Shown here one piece after another: positions 17,692 to 26,046 of a stretch of 64,000 nucleotides of DNA. A program made the position numbers and the translations under genes. Within the stretch, counting starts at the first letter, position 1; each line of letters opens with the position of its first letter. Source of the stretch: Phytohabitans rumicis (lineage in GTDB: Bacteria > Actinomycetota > Actinomycetes > Mycobacteriales > Micromonosporaceae); assembly GCF_011764445.1 (NCBI RefSeq), contig NZ_BLPG01000001.1, positions 4,216,001-4,280,000 on the forward strand, given 5' to 3'. The notes beneath the pieces were generated by a model. The model had not been told where the DNA came from, ran no database searches, and saw only the letters and a program-made list of their open reading frames with translations.

Positions 17692-17773
17692 GTCGATCAA
17701 GGAAATCCCCGTCGATCAAGGGCGAAAGGTCGCGGATCGGAGATCCAACCACGGCCGTATGCCCTTGATCGAC
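17692..17773. repeat. Family-1 palindromic repeat, copy C
   Basis: The tail GTCGATCAAGGAAATCCCC (17692-17710) is followed by a core at 17711-17773 with arms GTCGATCAAGGGCGAAAGGT and ATGCCCTTGATCGAC around the loop GATCGGAGATCCAAC. It is in opposite orientation to copy B. The core arms have diverged more than in B. Confidence 0.85.
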
Positions 17774-17803
17774 GCAAAAACGCCGGGCGCAAAAACGCCG
17801 GGC
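17774..17803. repeat. 15-bp direct repeat, two copies
   Basis: GCAAAAACGCCGGGC occurs at 17774-17788 and again at 17789-17803, directly between palindrome C and the stop codon of the sigma factor gene at 17809. Probably a slippage duplication in the 3' flank. Confidence 0.85.
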
Positions 17804-17808
17804 GCTGC

Positions 17809-18672
17809 TCACAGCTGGGCCAGCCGCTCCGGGTCGGCGATGATGTCGATCTCCGCGATCTTGCCGTCGCGGATCGTGAACGTCATGAGCGCCACCGGCT
17901 TTCCGTCGGCCGTGTTGAGGACGCCGGCCGCCCCGTTCACCAGCACCGGCTGCGGCGAGTAGGCGAATCGGGCGAACGTGAGCGCCTGCTCCGCCACGGC
18001 CGCCGCGCCGTGCAGCTTCGACAGCCCGGCCACGGCGCCCCGGTCGGCGCGGAGCACCACGTCGGGGTCGAGCACGGCCACCAGCGCCTCGAAGTCGCCG
18101 CCCCGGGCCGCCGCGAGAAACGCGTCCACCACCTCGCGCTGCCGGTGCACATCAGGGTCGGGCGGTGCCGCGGCCCCCTGTACGCGCCGGCGGGCACGGC
18201 TCGCCAACTGCCGGGCGGCGGCGGGCGAACGCCCCACGATGGTGGCGATCTCCTCGAACGGCACCGCGAACGTGTCGTGCAGCACGAAGGCGAGCCGTTC
18301 GGCCGGCGCCAGCGAGTCCAGCACCACCAGCATCGCCAGCCCGACCGAGTCGGCGAGGAGCGCCTCCTGCTCCGGGTCGATCCCGTCCGCCGGGCTCACG
18401 ATCGGGTCGGGCAGGTGCTCCGCCATCGACACTTCGCGGCGGGCCGTACGCGTGCGGAGCATGTCCAGGCACACCCGCCCGACCACAGTGGTCAGCCAGC
18501 CGCCCAGGTTCAGCACGTCGGTGGTGTTTGAGCGGCTGAGCCGCAGCCACGCCTCCTGCACCGCGTCGTCGGCCTCGCTGAGCGAGCCGAGCATCCGGTA
18601 CGCAACGGCCTTCAGGTGGGGTCGGTGGGTCTCGAACCGCTCGACCAACCAGTCGTACTCGTCCACGGTCAC
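17809..18672 (-). CDS. sigJ: ECF41-type RNA polymerase sigma factor (SigJ-like)
   Basis: 287 residues, GTG start. Sigma region 2 is residues 10-75 (YDWLVERFETHRPHLKAVAY, SEADDAVQEAWLRLSR) and region 4 is about 105-165 (LDSLAPAERLAFVLHDTFAV, FEEIATIVGRSPAAARQLAS). The C-terminal 115 residues form a SnoaL-like domain (VVDAFLAAARGGDFEALVAV, LNTADGKPVALM). This layout defines ECF41, where the C-terminal domain takes the place of a separate anti-sigma factor. The divergent NAD(P)-binding gene at 18750 is a typical partner. Both genes have ECF41-like promoter motifs in the gap, indicating autoregulation. Confidence 0.92.
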   Translation of the reverse strand: MTVDEYDWLVERFETHRPHLKAVAYRMLGSLSEADDAVQEAWLRLSRSNTTDVLNLGGWLTTVVGRVCLDMLRTRTARREVSMAEHLPDPIVSPADGIDPEQEALLADSVGLAMLVVLDSLAPAERLAFVLHDTFAVPFEEIATIVGRSPAAARQLASRARRRVQGAAAPPDPDVHRQREVVDAFLAAARGGDFEALVAVLDPDVVLRADRGAVAGLSKLHGAAAVAEQALTFARFAYSPQPVLVNGAAGVLNTADGKPVALMTFTIRDGKIAEIDIIADPERLAQL

Positions 18673-18693
18673 ATCCTTCGCTCGCCTTCCGTC
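18667..18693 (+). promoter_or_regulatory. Putative ECF41 promoter for the oxidoreductase gene
   Basis: GGTCACA (18667-18673), 16 nt, then CGTC (18690-18693). The known ECF41 promoter pattern is TGTCACA followed at 16-17 nt by CGTC, so this differs in one base. A start site near 18700 would leave a 50-nt leader before the ATG at 18750. Confidence 0.6.
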
Positions 18694-18701
18694 ATAGCAC
18701 T

Positions 18702-18729
18702 GACGAAGCGAACCCAGTCGGGTGTGACA
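18702..18729 (-). promoter_or_regulatory. Putative ECF41 promoter for the sigma factor gene itself
   Basis: Read on the minus strand: TGTCACA (18729-18723), 17 nt, CGTC (18705-18702), an exact match to the ECF41 -35 and -10 elements. Transcription would start near 18695, about 23 nt before the sigma GTG at 18672, which implies positive autoregulation. Confidence 0.7.
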
Positions 18730-18749
18730 GAGGACAAAGAGGAGCAGTC

Positions 18750-19493
18750 ATGAAGATCGCGGTAGCCGGAGCGACCGGACGCGTTGGCCGGCACGTCGTC
18801 GACGTACTCAGCGAGGCCGGGCACGACGTGGTCCCGATGTCGCGTACCACCGGTGTGGACATCATCACCGGCGAAGGTCTGGCGGCGGCCCTGGCCGGCG
18901 TGGAGTGCGTCGTCGACGCGGCCACCGGCCCGTCGCCCGAGGAGCGGGCGGCCACGGAGTTCTTCACCACCGCGACCCGCAACCTGCAGGAGTACGGCGC
19001 GCGGGCCGGCGTCCAGCGGATCGTGGTGGTGTCCATCATCGGGCTCGAACGCCTGCCGCGGGTGGGCTACACCGCGGCGAAGCTCGCCCACGAGGAGGCG
19101 ATGCTGGCCGGCCCCATCCCGGTGCGGATCCTGCGGGCGGCCCAGTTCCACGAGTTCGTCGCGCAGCTCGTGGACTGGGGCCGCCAAGGCGACGTGGCCT
19201 ACGTACCCGTGATGCGCACGCAGTTGGTGGCCGCCCGCACCGTCGCCGAGGCGGCGGGCGAGTTGGCCACGGCCGCCGAGGCGGCGCCGCTCACCGAGGT
19301 GGCCGGTCCGCGCGAGGAGAACCTGGTCGACATGGCGACCCTGCTCGTGGCCCGGCGCCAGGACGGGCTGAAGGTCGAGGGCGTGCGCGACCCGGCAAAC
19401 CCGGACAGCGAGCCGCAGGCGAACGGCGCGCTCCTGCCGGGCGCCGGCGCCCGGCTCGCGGGCCCGACGTTCGAGCAGTGGCTGGCGGGCTAG
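18750..19493 (+). CDS. NAD(P)-binding oxidoreductase (NmrA/SDR-like)
   Basis: 247 residues. A Rossmann fold with the dinucleotide motif MKIAVAGATGRVGRHVVDVL at the N-terminus; later IVVVSIIGLERL and YTAAKLAHEEAML resemble the NmrA/atypical SDR group, with the YxxxK position kept (YTAAK). It starts behind AAAGAGGAG. It diverges from the ECF41 sigma factor and shares its intergenic promoter region, so it is the probable main target of that sigma factor. The substrate is unknown. The stop overlaps the convergent PAP2 stop by 3 nt. Confidence 0.88.
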   Translation: MKIAVAGATGRVGRHVVDVLSEAGHDVVPMSRTTGVDIITGEGLAAALAGVECVVDAATGPSPEERAATEFFTTATRNLQEYGARAGVQRIVVVSIIGLERLPRVGYTAAKLAHEEAMLAGPIPVRILRAAQFHEFVAQLVDWGRQGDVAYVPVMRTQLVAARTVAEAAGELATAAEAAPLTEVAGPREENLVDMATLLVARRQDGLKVEGVRDPANPDSEPQANGALLPGAGARLAGPTFEQWLAG

Positions 19494-20308
19494 AGCAGGA
19501 CGCGGGAGAAGCCCGGCAGCGGCTGACCTGGTACGCGCGAGGTGTACCTCGATCTCGCGCCTACCAGGCGCATCGCGGCGAGGAGCAGCACGGCGGCGAC
19601 GATCCCGTCCAGCCAGTAGTGGTTGGCCGTGATCACGACGACGCTGATCGTCAGGATCGGGTGCAGCAGGGCGAGCCAGCGCCACCGGCTGGTGGTGACC
19701 CGGATGAGCGCCACCGCCACCAGCAGTGCCCAGCCGACGTGCAGCGAGGGCATCGCGGCGAACTGGTTGGCCACGCCCGTGGTGGTGTTGTCCGGGTACG
19801 CCGAGGGCCCGGTGAGGATCATCGTGTCGACCATCCCGAAGCCGGTCACCAGCCGCGGGGGCGCCAGCGGAAAGAGCACGTGGAGGACGAGAGCAGCGCC
19901 GGTCAGGACGAACAGTTCGGTGCGCATCCGCAGGTACTCGGGCCGGTGCCGGATCCACAGCCAGACCATCGCGACGAGAGTGCCGGGAAAGTGCACGCCG
20001 ACGTAGTACAGGTTGGCCAGCCGAGCGGTGGATGGCCAGGACAACGCCCAGTCCTGAATCGCTGCCTCATTGGGCAGGCGTAGTGCCCGTTCGACCTCCC
20101 ACACCCAGTTCGCATGGCTAAATGCGAGACTGAGTTGACCGTCGGCGAGGTGGCGCACACCCCGGTAGACGATCATCATCGAGGCGATCAACAACACCTC
20201 GATGATGAGCTCGCGCAGGTGCGCCGCTTTAAAGCGGCTCGGCCTGGGCGCCTCAGGTGCATGCTGAGGGCCCGCGGCCGGCCGCGAGATCTGATCCGTG
20301 ACTGCCAT
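19490..20308 (-). CDS. PAP2-superfamily membrane phosphatase/transferase (Aur1-like)
   Basis: 272 residues from the ATG at 20308, which has GGGGGAC upstream; the frame stays open to 20353 but without a better start. About six membrane helices. The catalytic motifs of the PAP2_3 (inositol phosphotransferase-like) branch are visible: MPSLHVGWALL and ITANHYWLDGIVA, with the two His residues and the Asp. It likely dephosphorylates or transfers a lipid phosphate head group at the membrane. It converges on the NAD(P)-binding gene with overlapping stops. Confidence 0.87.
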   Translation of the reverse strand: MAVTDQISRPAAGPQHAPEAPRPSRFKAAHLRELIIEVLLIASMMIVYRGVRHLADGQLSLAFSHANWVWEVERALRLPNEAAIQDWALSWPSTARLANLYYVGVHFPGTLVAMVWLWIRHRPEYLRMRTELFVLTGAALVLHVLFPLAPPRLVTGFGMVDTMILTGPSAYPDNTTTGVANQFAAMPSLHVGWALLVAVALIRVTTSRWRWLALLHPILTISVVVITANHYWLDGIVAAVLLLAAMRLVGARSRYTSRVPGQPLPGFSRVLL

Positions 20309-20428
20309 CGCCGTCCCCCACCGAGATTTCATCCACGGTTTACTGCAATTCAACGCTAAATGAAATCTCTATACCAGAACAGCACTCAGCCGTGTGACTC
20401 GACGCACAAGTGTTGATCCAAATCATGA

Positions 20429-20464
20429 TGGAGGCGTCCCGCAACCCCTTGCAGGACGCCTCCA
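20429..20464. terminator. Strong hairpin terminator
   Basis: TGGAGGCGTCC plus CGCAA pairs with TTGCA plus GGACGCCTCCA around a CCCC loop: 16 bp with one mismatch. It lies 15 bp after the stop of the minus-strand ScyD-like gene (20480), which it should terminate. Confidence 0.75.
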
Positions 20465-20479
20465 CCTATATGCGATATG

Positions 20480-21616
20480 TCAGGCGCGGATGCGCAGCAC
20501 CTCGCCGGCACCCGGCAGCACCGACTTGTTCGTCACGTAGATCGAGCCGTCGTGCCCGATCGCGACGCCGCCGGGGAACGTCAGCTTGCCGGCGGCAAGT
20601 TCGGTCCGCTGGCCGCTCTTCAGGTCGACCCGGATGAGCGCACCGGTGGGGTCACCCGACGTGATGCCGTTCTTGGTGATCTGCAGGACGAGCAGGCGGC
20701 CCCAGCGGTCGAAGGCGATGTCGATGATGTTCGTGAAACCGCTCAGGAACACCTCCGGCTGCTGACCCGGCACGATCCGGTACACGTTCGCCGCGCCCAC
20801 GGGGAACGGGAAGCCGGTGAGCTGGCCGACGTACAGGGCGCCGTCCGGGCCGCGTGTCACCGTGGTCGGCACCGCCTGCATCGGGAAGTCCGGCGGCAGG
20901 TTGGGAACCGTGACGGGCCGGTCCGGGAAGATCGCGACCGTGGAGATGTTGCCGCGCTTGTCCACCCGCAGCAGGTCGTTGCCGCCCGCGTCGGTCGCGT
21001 AGGCGCCGAAGGGGGTGGCGAGCAGGCCGTACGGGTTCGAGTCGATCTCGCCGACCGGGTTGTTGGCCGCCTCGTACGCCGCCAGGTCGGCGATCGGCTT
21101 GACGTCGCTGCCGTGCCGCTTGAGCCGCATGCCCACCAGATGGCCCAGCAGGCGCGCGTTCGGACCGAGGCTGGCCCGCACCTCCGGGGTCCCGCCGAGA
21201 CCGATCGTGCCGAGCAGGAAGCCGGGGTGCACGGGCGCGATGTCGTGCAGGCCCAGGGCGAACGATCCGTCCGTCTCGGCCACCGACGGCAGGCCCTTGA
21301 CGACCCGCTTCTGCTTCCACTTCCCGCGGTGGTGCGGGGACAGCGCCGTCACGGCGCCGCTCAGGCCCAGGCACACCTGCGCCTCGGGGTCCTCCGGGGA
21401 CGAGACGCACGGCCCGGCGCCGCCCTTGCCGGCCTCGGCGACGTACAGCTGGCCGTGCCAGCCCACCGCGATGCCGCGCGGGTTGTCCAGCCTCTTGGCG
21501 ATGACGGTGACCGAAGGCTTGCCCTCGGCGCCAGTGGTCGCCGACGCGGCGGGCGCGCCGACCACCACCAGCGCCGCGGCCAAGAAGCCGACAGGGACAA
21601 TGCGACGAAGACTCAT
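20480..21616 (-). CDS. Secreted ScyD/ScyE-family beta-propeller protein
   Basis: 378 residues from ATG 21616; the signal peptide runs from MSLRRIVPV to ASATTG. The rest contains NHL/SMP-30-like blade motifs: LDNPRGIAVGWHGQLYVAEA, RGPDGALYVGQLTGFPFPVG, FPGGVAIGHDGSIYVTNKS. The family is named after cyanobacterial scytonemin-cluster proteins, but actinobacterial members are of unknown role. It is probably an extracellular six-bladed propeller. No operon partner: the gap to the divergent EamA gene is 126 bp. Confidence 0.88.
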   Translation of the reverse strand: MSLRRIVPVGFLAAALVVVGAPAASATTGAEGKPSVTVIAKRLDNPRGIAVGWHGQLYVAEAGKGGAGPCVSSPEDPEAQVCLGLSGAVTALSPHHRGKWKQKRVVKGLPSVAETDGSFALGLHDIAPVHPGFLLGTIGLGGTPEVRASLGPNARLLGHLVGMRLKRHGSDVKPIADLAAYEAANNPVGEIDSNPYGLLATPFGAYATDAGGNDLLRVDKRGNISTVAIFPDRPVTVPNLPPDFPMQAVPTTVTRGPDGALYVGQLTGFPFPVGAANVYRIVPGQQPEVFLSGFTNIIDIAFDRWGRLLVLQITKNGITSGDPTGALIRVDLKSGQRTELAAGKLTFPGGVAIGHDGSIYVTNKSVLPGAGEVLRIRA

Positions 21617-21742
21617 GAATCCCCCGTTCCTCGTGTAACCGAACAAGAGGAATCATGCTTCCCTGAACGCCCTGATGGGGGGAAAACGCCAGAATCGAAA
21701 ATCCGCTGGTGCGGCCAGGCGCACCACGGAGATCATCGTCGG

Positions 21743-22645
21743 ATGTACGCCCACGCCGCCCGTTCGTACGAGCCGCCGGCCGCAGCCGCCCGGCTCCGCG
21801 CGCTGGCCGGCCCCGACGCCGTGCCGCCGCCGCTGCTCATGCTGCTCGGCATGGTGTCCACCCAGGTCGGCGCGGCTGTCGCCAAGCAGCTCTTCGGCAC
21901 CGCCAGCGCCGGCGGGACGACCCTGCTGCGGCTCGGCTTCGGCGCGCTGGTCCTGCTCGCGCTCGCCCGCCCTACGCTGCGGCTCGGCTGGCGCACCGCC
22001 GGCATCGTGGCGGCCTTCGGCCTCGGCATGGCCGGCATGAACCTCGCCTTCTACGCCGCCATCCAGCGGGTGCCCCTGGGCGTGGCGGTCACCATCAGCT
22101 TCGCCGGCCCGCTCGTCGTGTCGCTCGCGGCCAGCCGCCGGCTGCGCGACGCCGCGTGGGCCGTGCTCGCCGCCGCCGGCGTGGTGCTGCTCGCCGGGCT
22201 TGGTGGCTCCACAGTGGATCCGATCGGCCTGTTGCTGTGCACCGCCTGCGGGTTGTGTTGGGCCGGCTATGTCGTGCTCGGCTCGGCGGTCAGCGCCCGC
22301 GCCCCGGGTGGGCGCGGGCTCGCGCTCGGCATGGCGGTGGGCGCCATCGCCGTACTGCCGCTGGGCGTCGCCACGAGCGGGCCCGAACTGGTGCAGACCT
22401 GGACGCTCGTGCTGGGCCTCGGCATCGCGCTGCTGTCGTCGGTGCTCCCGTACTCCGCCGAGATGGCCGCCCTGCGCCGCATGCCGGCGCGGGTGTTCGC
22501 CGTACTGCTGAGCCTGGAACCAGCCGTGGCCGCGCTCGTCGGCACCGTCCTCTTGGGAGAGTGGCTGGCCTGGCCGCAGCTGCTGGGCATCGCCTGTGTC
22601 GTCGGTGCCTCGCTCGGGGCGACCCGCTGGTCACGAAATCCGTAG
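21743..22645 (+). CDS. EamA-family (RhtA-like) membrane exporter
   Basis: 300 residues with ten predicted helices in two EamA repeats; visible segments include VAVTISFAGPLVVSLAASRR and FAVLLSLEPAVAALVGTVLL. The second repeat ends with the typical LGEWLAWPQLLGIACVVG. Members near RhtA export threonine, homoserine or other metabolites. Its last 15 bp overlap the end of the convergent glucosidase gene. The ATG at 21743 lies behind GATCATCGTCGG, a weak ribosome-binding site. Confidence 0.88.
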   Translation: MYAHAARSYEPPAAAARLRALAGPDAVPPPLLMLLGMVSTQVGAAVAKQLFGTASAGGTTLLRLGFGALVLLALARPTLRLGWRTAGIVAAFGLGMAGMNLAFYAAIQRVPLGVAVTISFAGPLVVSLAASRRLRDAAWAVLAAAGVVLLAGLGGSTVDPIGLLLCTACGLCWAGYVVLGSAVSARAPGGRGLALGMAVGAIAVLPLGVATSGPELVQTWTLVLGLGIALLSSVLPYSAEMAALRRMPARVFAVLLSLEPAVAALVGTVLLGEWLAWPQLLGIACVVGASLGATRWSRNP

Positions 22646-24211
22646 CCACGCCGCCGTGTCGGGCGGCAGGACCCCGCCGTCCAGCGGTCCGCTCGCCAGC
22701 AGCACCGCGTCGTGCGCCGGCAGCGGCACGGCCGCCGCCGACAGGTTCAGCACGCAGCCGAAGCCGGGCTCGCGCGCGAAGGACAACACGCCGTCGGGCG
22801 CGGGCAACCACCGCATGTCACCATCGCCGAGCGCCGGCTCAGCCCGCCGGATCCGCACGGCCGCGCGATAAAGCTCCAACATGGAGTACGGGTCACCCGA
22901 CTGAGCCTGGACGGTCCGATCCTTCCAGTCGGGTGGTTGCGGCAACCACGGTGCCGCCGAAGCGCCCACTGGGCTGAACCCGAATGGCGGCTCCATCCCG
23001 GACCACGGCAGCGGCACCCGGCAGCCGTCCCGGCCGGGGTCGGTGTGGCCGGAGCGATGCCACATCGGGTCCTGCCGCAGCTCGTAGGGGATGTCCTCGA
23101 CCTCCCACAGGCCCAGTTCCTCGCCCTGGTAGACGTACGCGGCGCCGGGCAGCGCGAGGGTGAGCAGCGCGGCCGCCCGGGCCCGTACGCCGCCCAACTC
23201 CAGGTCGGCCTCGATGCCCTCGCGCTTGCCGGCGAAGCTGAACGAGCTGTCCGTCCGCCCGTACCGGGTCACGTGCCGGGTGACGTCGTGATTGGACAGT
23301 ACCCAGGTGGCCGGTGCGCCGACGGGTGCGTGCGCGCGCAGCGTCTCGTCGACGCAGTCCCGCAGCGCGGCCGCCTCCCACGGGCAGCACAGGAAGTCGA
23401 AGTTGAAGGCGGTGTGCAGCTCGTCGGCGCGCAGATAGTTGGCGAACCGCTGCCGGTCGGGCAGCCACACCTCGCCGATCAGGATCCGCTGCCCCGGGTA
23501 GCCGTCGGAGATCCGGCGCCACGCCCGGTAGATCTCGTGCACGCCGTCCTGATCCGTGTACGCGTCGGGCCCGTCCAGCACCGGATCCTTCACCGGTACG
23601 GCCGCGGAGTCGATGCGGATGCCGTCCACGCCCCGGTCCAGCCAGAACCGCAGGATGTCCTCGAACTCCGCGCGCACCGCCGGATGGTCCCAGTTGAAGT
23701 CCGGCTGCTCCGGCGCGAACAGGTGCAGATACCACTGTCCATCGTCGACCCTCGTCCAGGCCGGGCCGCCGAAGATGGAGCGCAGGTCGGTGGGTGGCTC
23801 CGCGCCGTCCGGGCCACGGCCGGGCCGAAACCAGAAGCGTTCCCGCTCCTCGCCGCCGGCCAGCGCGGCCCGGAACCACGAGTGCTCGGTGGAGCAGTGG
23901 TTCGGGACGAGGTCGATGATGACCCGGATCCCCGCCGCGTGCGCCTCTTCGATCAGCGCCTCCGCGTCGGCGAGCGTGCCGAACACCGGGTCGATGTCGC
24001 GGAAGTCGGCGACGTCGTACCCGGCGTCGGCCATCGGCGAGGGATACCACGGGCTCAGCCAGACCGCGTCCACGCCGAGCTCGACCAGGTGGGGAAGGCG
24101 CGCCCGTACGCCGGACAGGTCACCGATGCCGTCGCCGTTACCATCGGCGAAGCTGCGCGGGTAGACCTGGTAGATGACGGCGCCTCGCCACCAGTTGTCT
24201 GCTGTGGACAT
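22631..24211 (-). CDS. GH13 alpha-glucosidase of the alpha-glucoside operon
   Basis: 526 residues. A (beta/alpha)8 barrel with the GH13 blocks: DAVWLSPWYPSP near the start, DLVPNHCSTEHSW, VDGIRIDSAAV carrying the nucleophile Asp, ILIGEVWLP with the acid/base Glu, and VLSNHDVTRH. It cleaves alpha-linked glucosyl units from small oligosaccharides. There is no signal peptide, so it acts in the cytoplasm on sugars brought in by the ABC transporter encoded just upstream (9-bp gap). AGGG precedes the ATG. It overlaps the EamA gene end by 15 bp. Confidence 0.92.
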   Translation of the reverse strand: MSTADNWWRGAVIYQVYPRSFADGNGDGIGDLSGVRARLPHLVELGVDAVWLSPWYPSPMADAGYDVADFRDIDPVFGTLADAEALIEEAHAAGIRVIIDLVPNHCSTEHSWFRAALAGGEERERFWFRPGRGPDGAEPPTDLRSIFGGPAWTRVDDGQWYLHLFAPEQPDFNWDHPAVRAEFEDILRFWLDRGVDGIRIDSAAVPVKDPVLDGPDAYTDQDGVHEIYRAWRRISDGYPGQRILIGEVWLPDRQRFANYLRADELHTAFNFDFLCCPWEAAALRDCVDETLRAHAPVGAPATWVLSNHDVTRHVTRYGRTDSSFSFAGKREGIEADLELGGVRARAAALLTLALPGAAYVYQGEELGLWEVEDIPYELRQDPMWHRSGHTDPGRDGCRVPLPWSGMEPPFGFSPVGASAAPWLPQPPDWKDRTVQAQSGDPYSMLELYRAAVRIRRAEPALGDGDMRWLPAPDGVLSFAREPGFGCVLNLSAAAVPLPAHDAVLLASGPLDGGVLPPDTAAWLRIS

Positions 24212-24220
24212 TCGTTCCCC

Positions 24221-25099
24221 TCAACCCTTCATTGCCCCGGCGGACAGCCCGCCGACGATGCTCCGCTGGAAGATCAGGAAGATGACGATCATCGGGATGC
24301 TGGCGATCACCAGACCGGCCATCATCTCGGTGGGCGGCACCTGACTCGTGTTGGACAGGCGGCTCAGCGCCACGCTCAGCGTCTGCTTCTCCGGGTCCTG
24401 CAGGACCAGCAGCGGCCAGAGGAAGTCCTTCCAGATGCCGATGATCGCGAAGATCGAGACGACGCCGAGCACCGGCCGGGACAGCGGCAGCACCACGCTC
24501 CAGAGGATGCGCAGCCGGCCCGCGCCGTCGATGCTGGCCGAGTCGAGCAGGTCGTCCGGGATCTGGTCGAAGAAGCGCTTGAGCACGTAGATGTTGAATG
24601 CGTTCGCGGCCGCCGGCAGCCACAGCGCCCACGGGGTGTTGAGCAGGTTGACCCCGACGATCGGCACGTCGCTGACCGTCAGGTACGCCGGCACGAGCAG
24701 CGCCGCCGCCGGCAGCATGAGGCTGGCCAGCATCAGCCCGAGGACCAGCCGGCCGAAGACCGGGCGGAGCTTCGACAGCGCGTACGCCACGGCCACGTCG
24801 ACCACGAGCTGGACCAGCCAGCCGCCCAGCGCGTAGAAGGCGGTGTTGGCGAAGTAGCGGGCGATCCGCATCTCGCTCCACGCGTCGGCGTAGTTGCCGG
24901 GCTCGAACGACTCGGGGATGAACGTGGGCGGGGAGAGCGCGAACTCCGACGGTGTCTTCAGCGCGCTCGACGCCATCCAGTAGAGCGGGAAGAAGAAAAC
25001 GAGTCCGAAGAGGACGGTCACGAGCGCGAGCACCGCGAAATAGGCGGCGCGGGTACGCGGCCGGCGCAGCTCGGCGTCCGAGATGAGGGTACGGGTCAC
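24221..25099 (-). CDS. Sugar ABC transporter permease (MalG type)
   Basis: 292 residues. The GTG at 25099 overlaps the stop of the first permease (GTGA). Six helices; the EAA-type cytoplasmic loop reads DLLDSASIDGAGRLRILWSV followed by VVLPLSRPVLGV. It is the second channel subunit for uptake of alpha-glucosides. The glucosidase gene follows after 9 bp. The frame stays open well upstream of 25099, but membrane topology and overlap fix the start. Confidence 0.92.
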   Translation of the reverse strand: MTRTLISDAELRRPRTRAAYFAVLALVTVLFGLVFFFPLYWMASSALKTPSEFALSPPTFIPESFEPGNYADAWSEMRIARYFANTAFYALGGWLVQLVVDVAVAYALSKLRPVFGRLVLGLMLASLMLPAAALLVPAYLTVSDVPIVGVNLLNTPWALWLPAAANAFNIYVLKRFFDQIPDDLLDSASIDGAGRLRILWSVVLPLSRPVLGVVSIFAIIGIWKDFLWPLLVLQDPEKQTLSVALSRLSNTSQVPPTEMMAGLVIASIPMIVIFLIFQRSIVGGLSAGAMKG

Positions 25100-26046
25100 C
25101 GCTCGCCTCCCCGGGTCAGGCGCAGGTAGATGGCGGAGAAGATGGCCAGCACCACGAAGAGCAGCACGCTCATCGCCGCCGCCAACCCGAAGTCGTGGTT
25201 GACGGTGAAGGCGTACCGGTAGATGAGCACCATCACGGTGATGGTGTCCGGGTTGGTGGTGCCGGTCAGCTGGTACGGCTCGATGAAGACCTGCATGGTC
25301 GCGATGATCTGAATGAGCAGCAGGACCAGCATGATGAAGCGCAGCTGCGGAAGCGTCACGTGCCGCAGCCGCTGCCACACGCTGGCGCCGTCCAGCTCGG
25401 CGGCCTCGTACAGCTCGCCCGGGATGCCCTGCAGCGCGGCCAGGTACATCAGCGTGGCGCCGCCGAGGTTGGCCCAGGTCGACACCAGGACCAGCGAGAT
25501 CATCGCGGTGCTGCCGGACTGGGTCCACTGTGACTCGGGCAGGTGCGCGCCGCGCAGGAGGGTGTTGAAAAGCCCGTTGCCCGGATCGTAGAAGTACTTC
25601 CACAGCAGCACGACGACGATCGGCGGCAGCATCACCGGCAAGTACACGGCCACCCGGAAGTACGCCTTGAAGTGCCGCAGCTCGTTGAGCAACACGGCGA
25701 TGCCGAGCGGCACGGCGTACCCGAAAATCAGCGCCAGACCGGTGAAGACGAGCGTGTTCTTCCAGGCCGTCCAGAAGAGCGGGTCGTCGAAGAGCGCCCG
25801 GAAGTTGTCCAGCCCCACCCAGTACGGGTCGGTGACGAAGTTGACCTGCTGGAAGCTGAGGATGACGCCACGCACCAGCGGATACCACGAGAAGAGCGCG
25901 AAGCACGCGATGCCGGCCGCCATGAAGGCGTACGCGAGCAGATTGTCCTTGACCTTGCGGCCGCGCCTTCCGGTCCGGACCGGCCGGGCGTGGTGCGGGC
26001 GCCCTGCCCGCGCCACACCCGGCTTCGCCGTAGTGCTGACGGCCAT
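25096..26046 (-). CDS. Sugar ABC transporter permease (MalF type)
   Basis: 316 residues. A basic N-terminal tail of about 30 residues, then six helices (LLAYAFMAAGIACFALFSWY first). The EAA loop is ELYEAAELDGASVWQRLRHV. It pairs with the MalG-type subunit; no ATPase gene is in the operon, so it probably uses a shared MsiK-like ATPase encoded elsewhere, as is usual in actinobacteria. The ATG follows directly on the binding protein stop, with no gap. Confidence 0.92.
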   Translation of the reverse strand: MAVSTTAKPGVARAGRPHHARPVRTGRRGRKVKDNLLAYAFMAAGIACFALFSWYPLVRGVILSFQQVNFVTDPYWVGLDNFRALFDDPLFWTAWKNTLVFTGLALIFGYAVPLGIAVLLNELRHFKAYFRVAVYLPVMLPPIVVVLLWKYFYDPGNGLFNTLLRGAHLPESQWTQSGSTAMISLVLVSTWANLGGATLMYLAALQGIPGELYEAAELDGASVWQRLRHVTLPQLRFIMLVLLLIQIIATMQVFIEPYQLTGTTNPDTITVMVLIYRYAFTVNHDFGLAAAMSVLLFVVLAIFSAIYLRLTRGGER

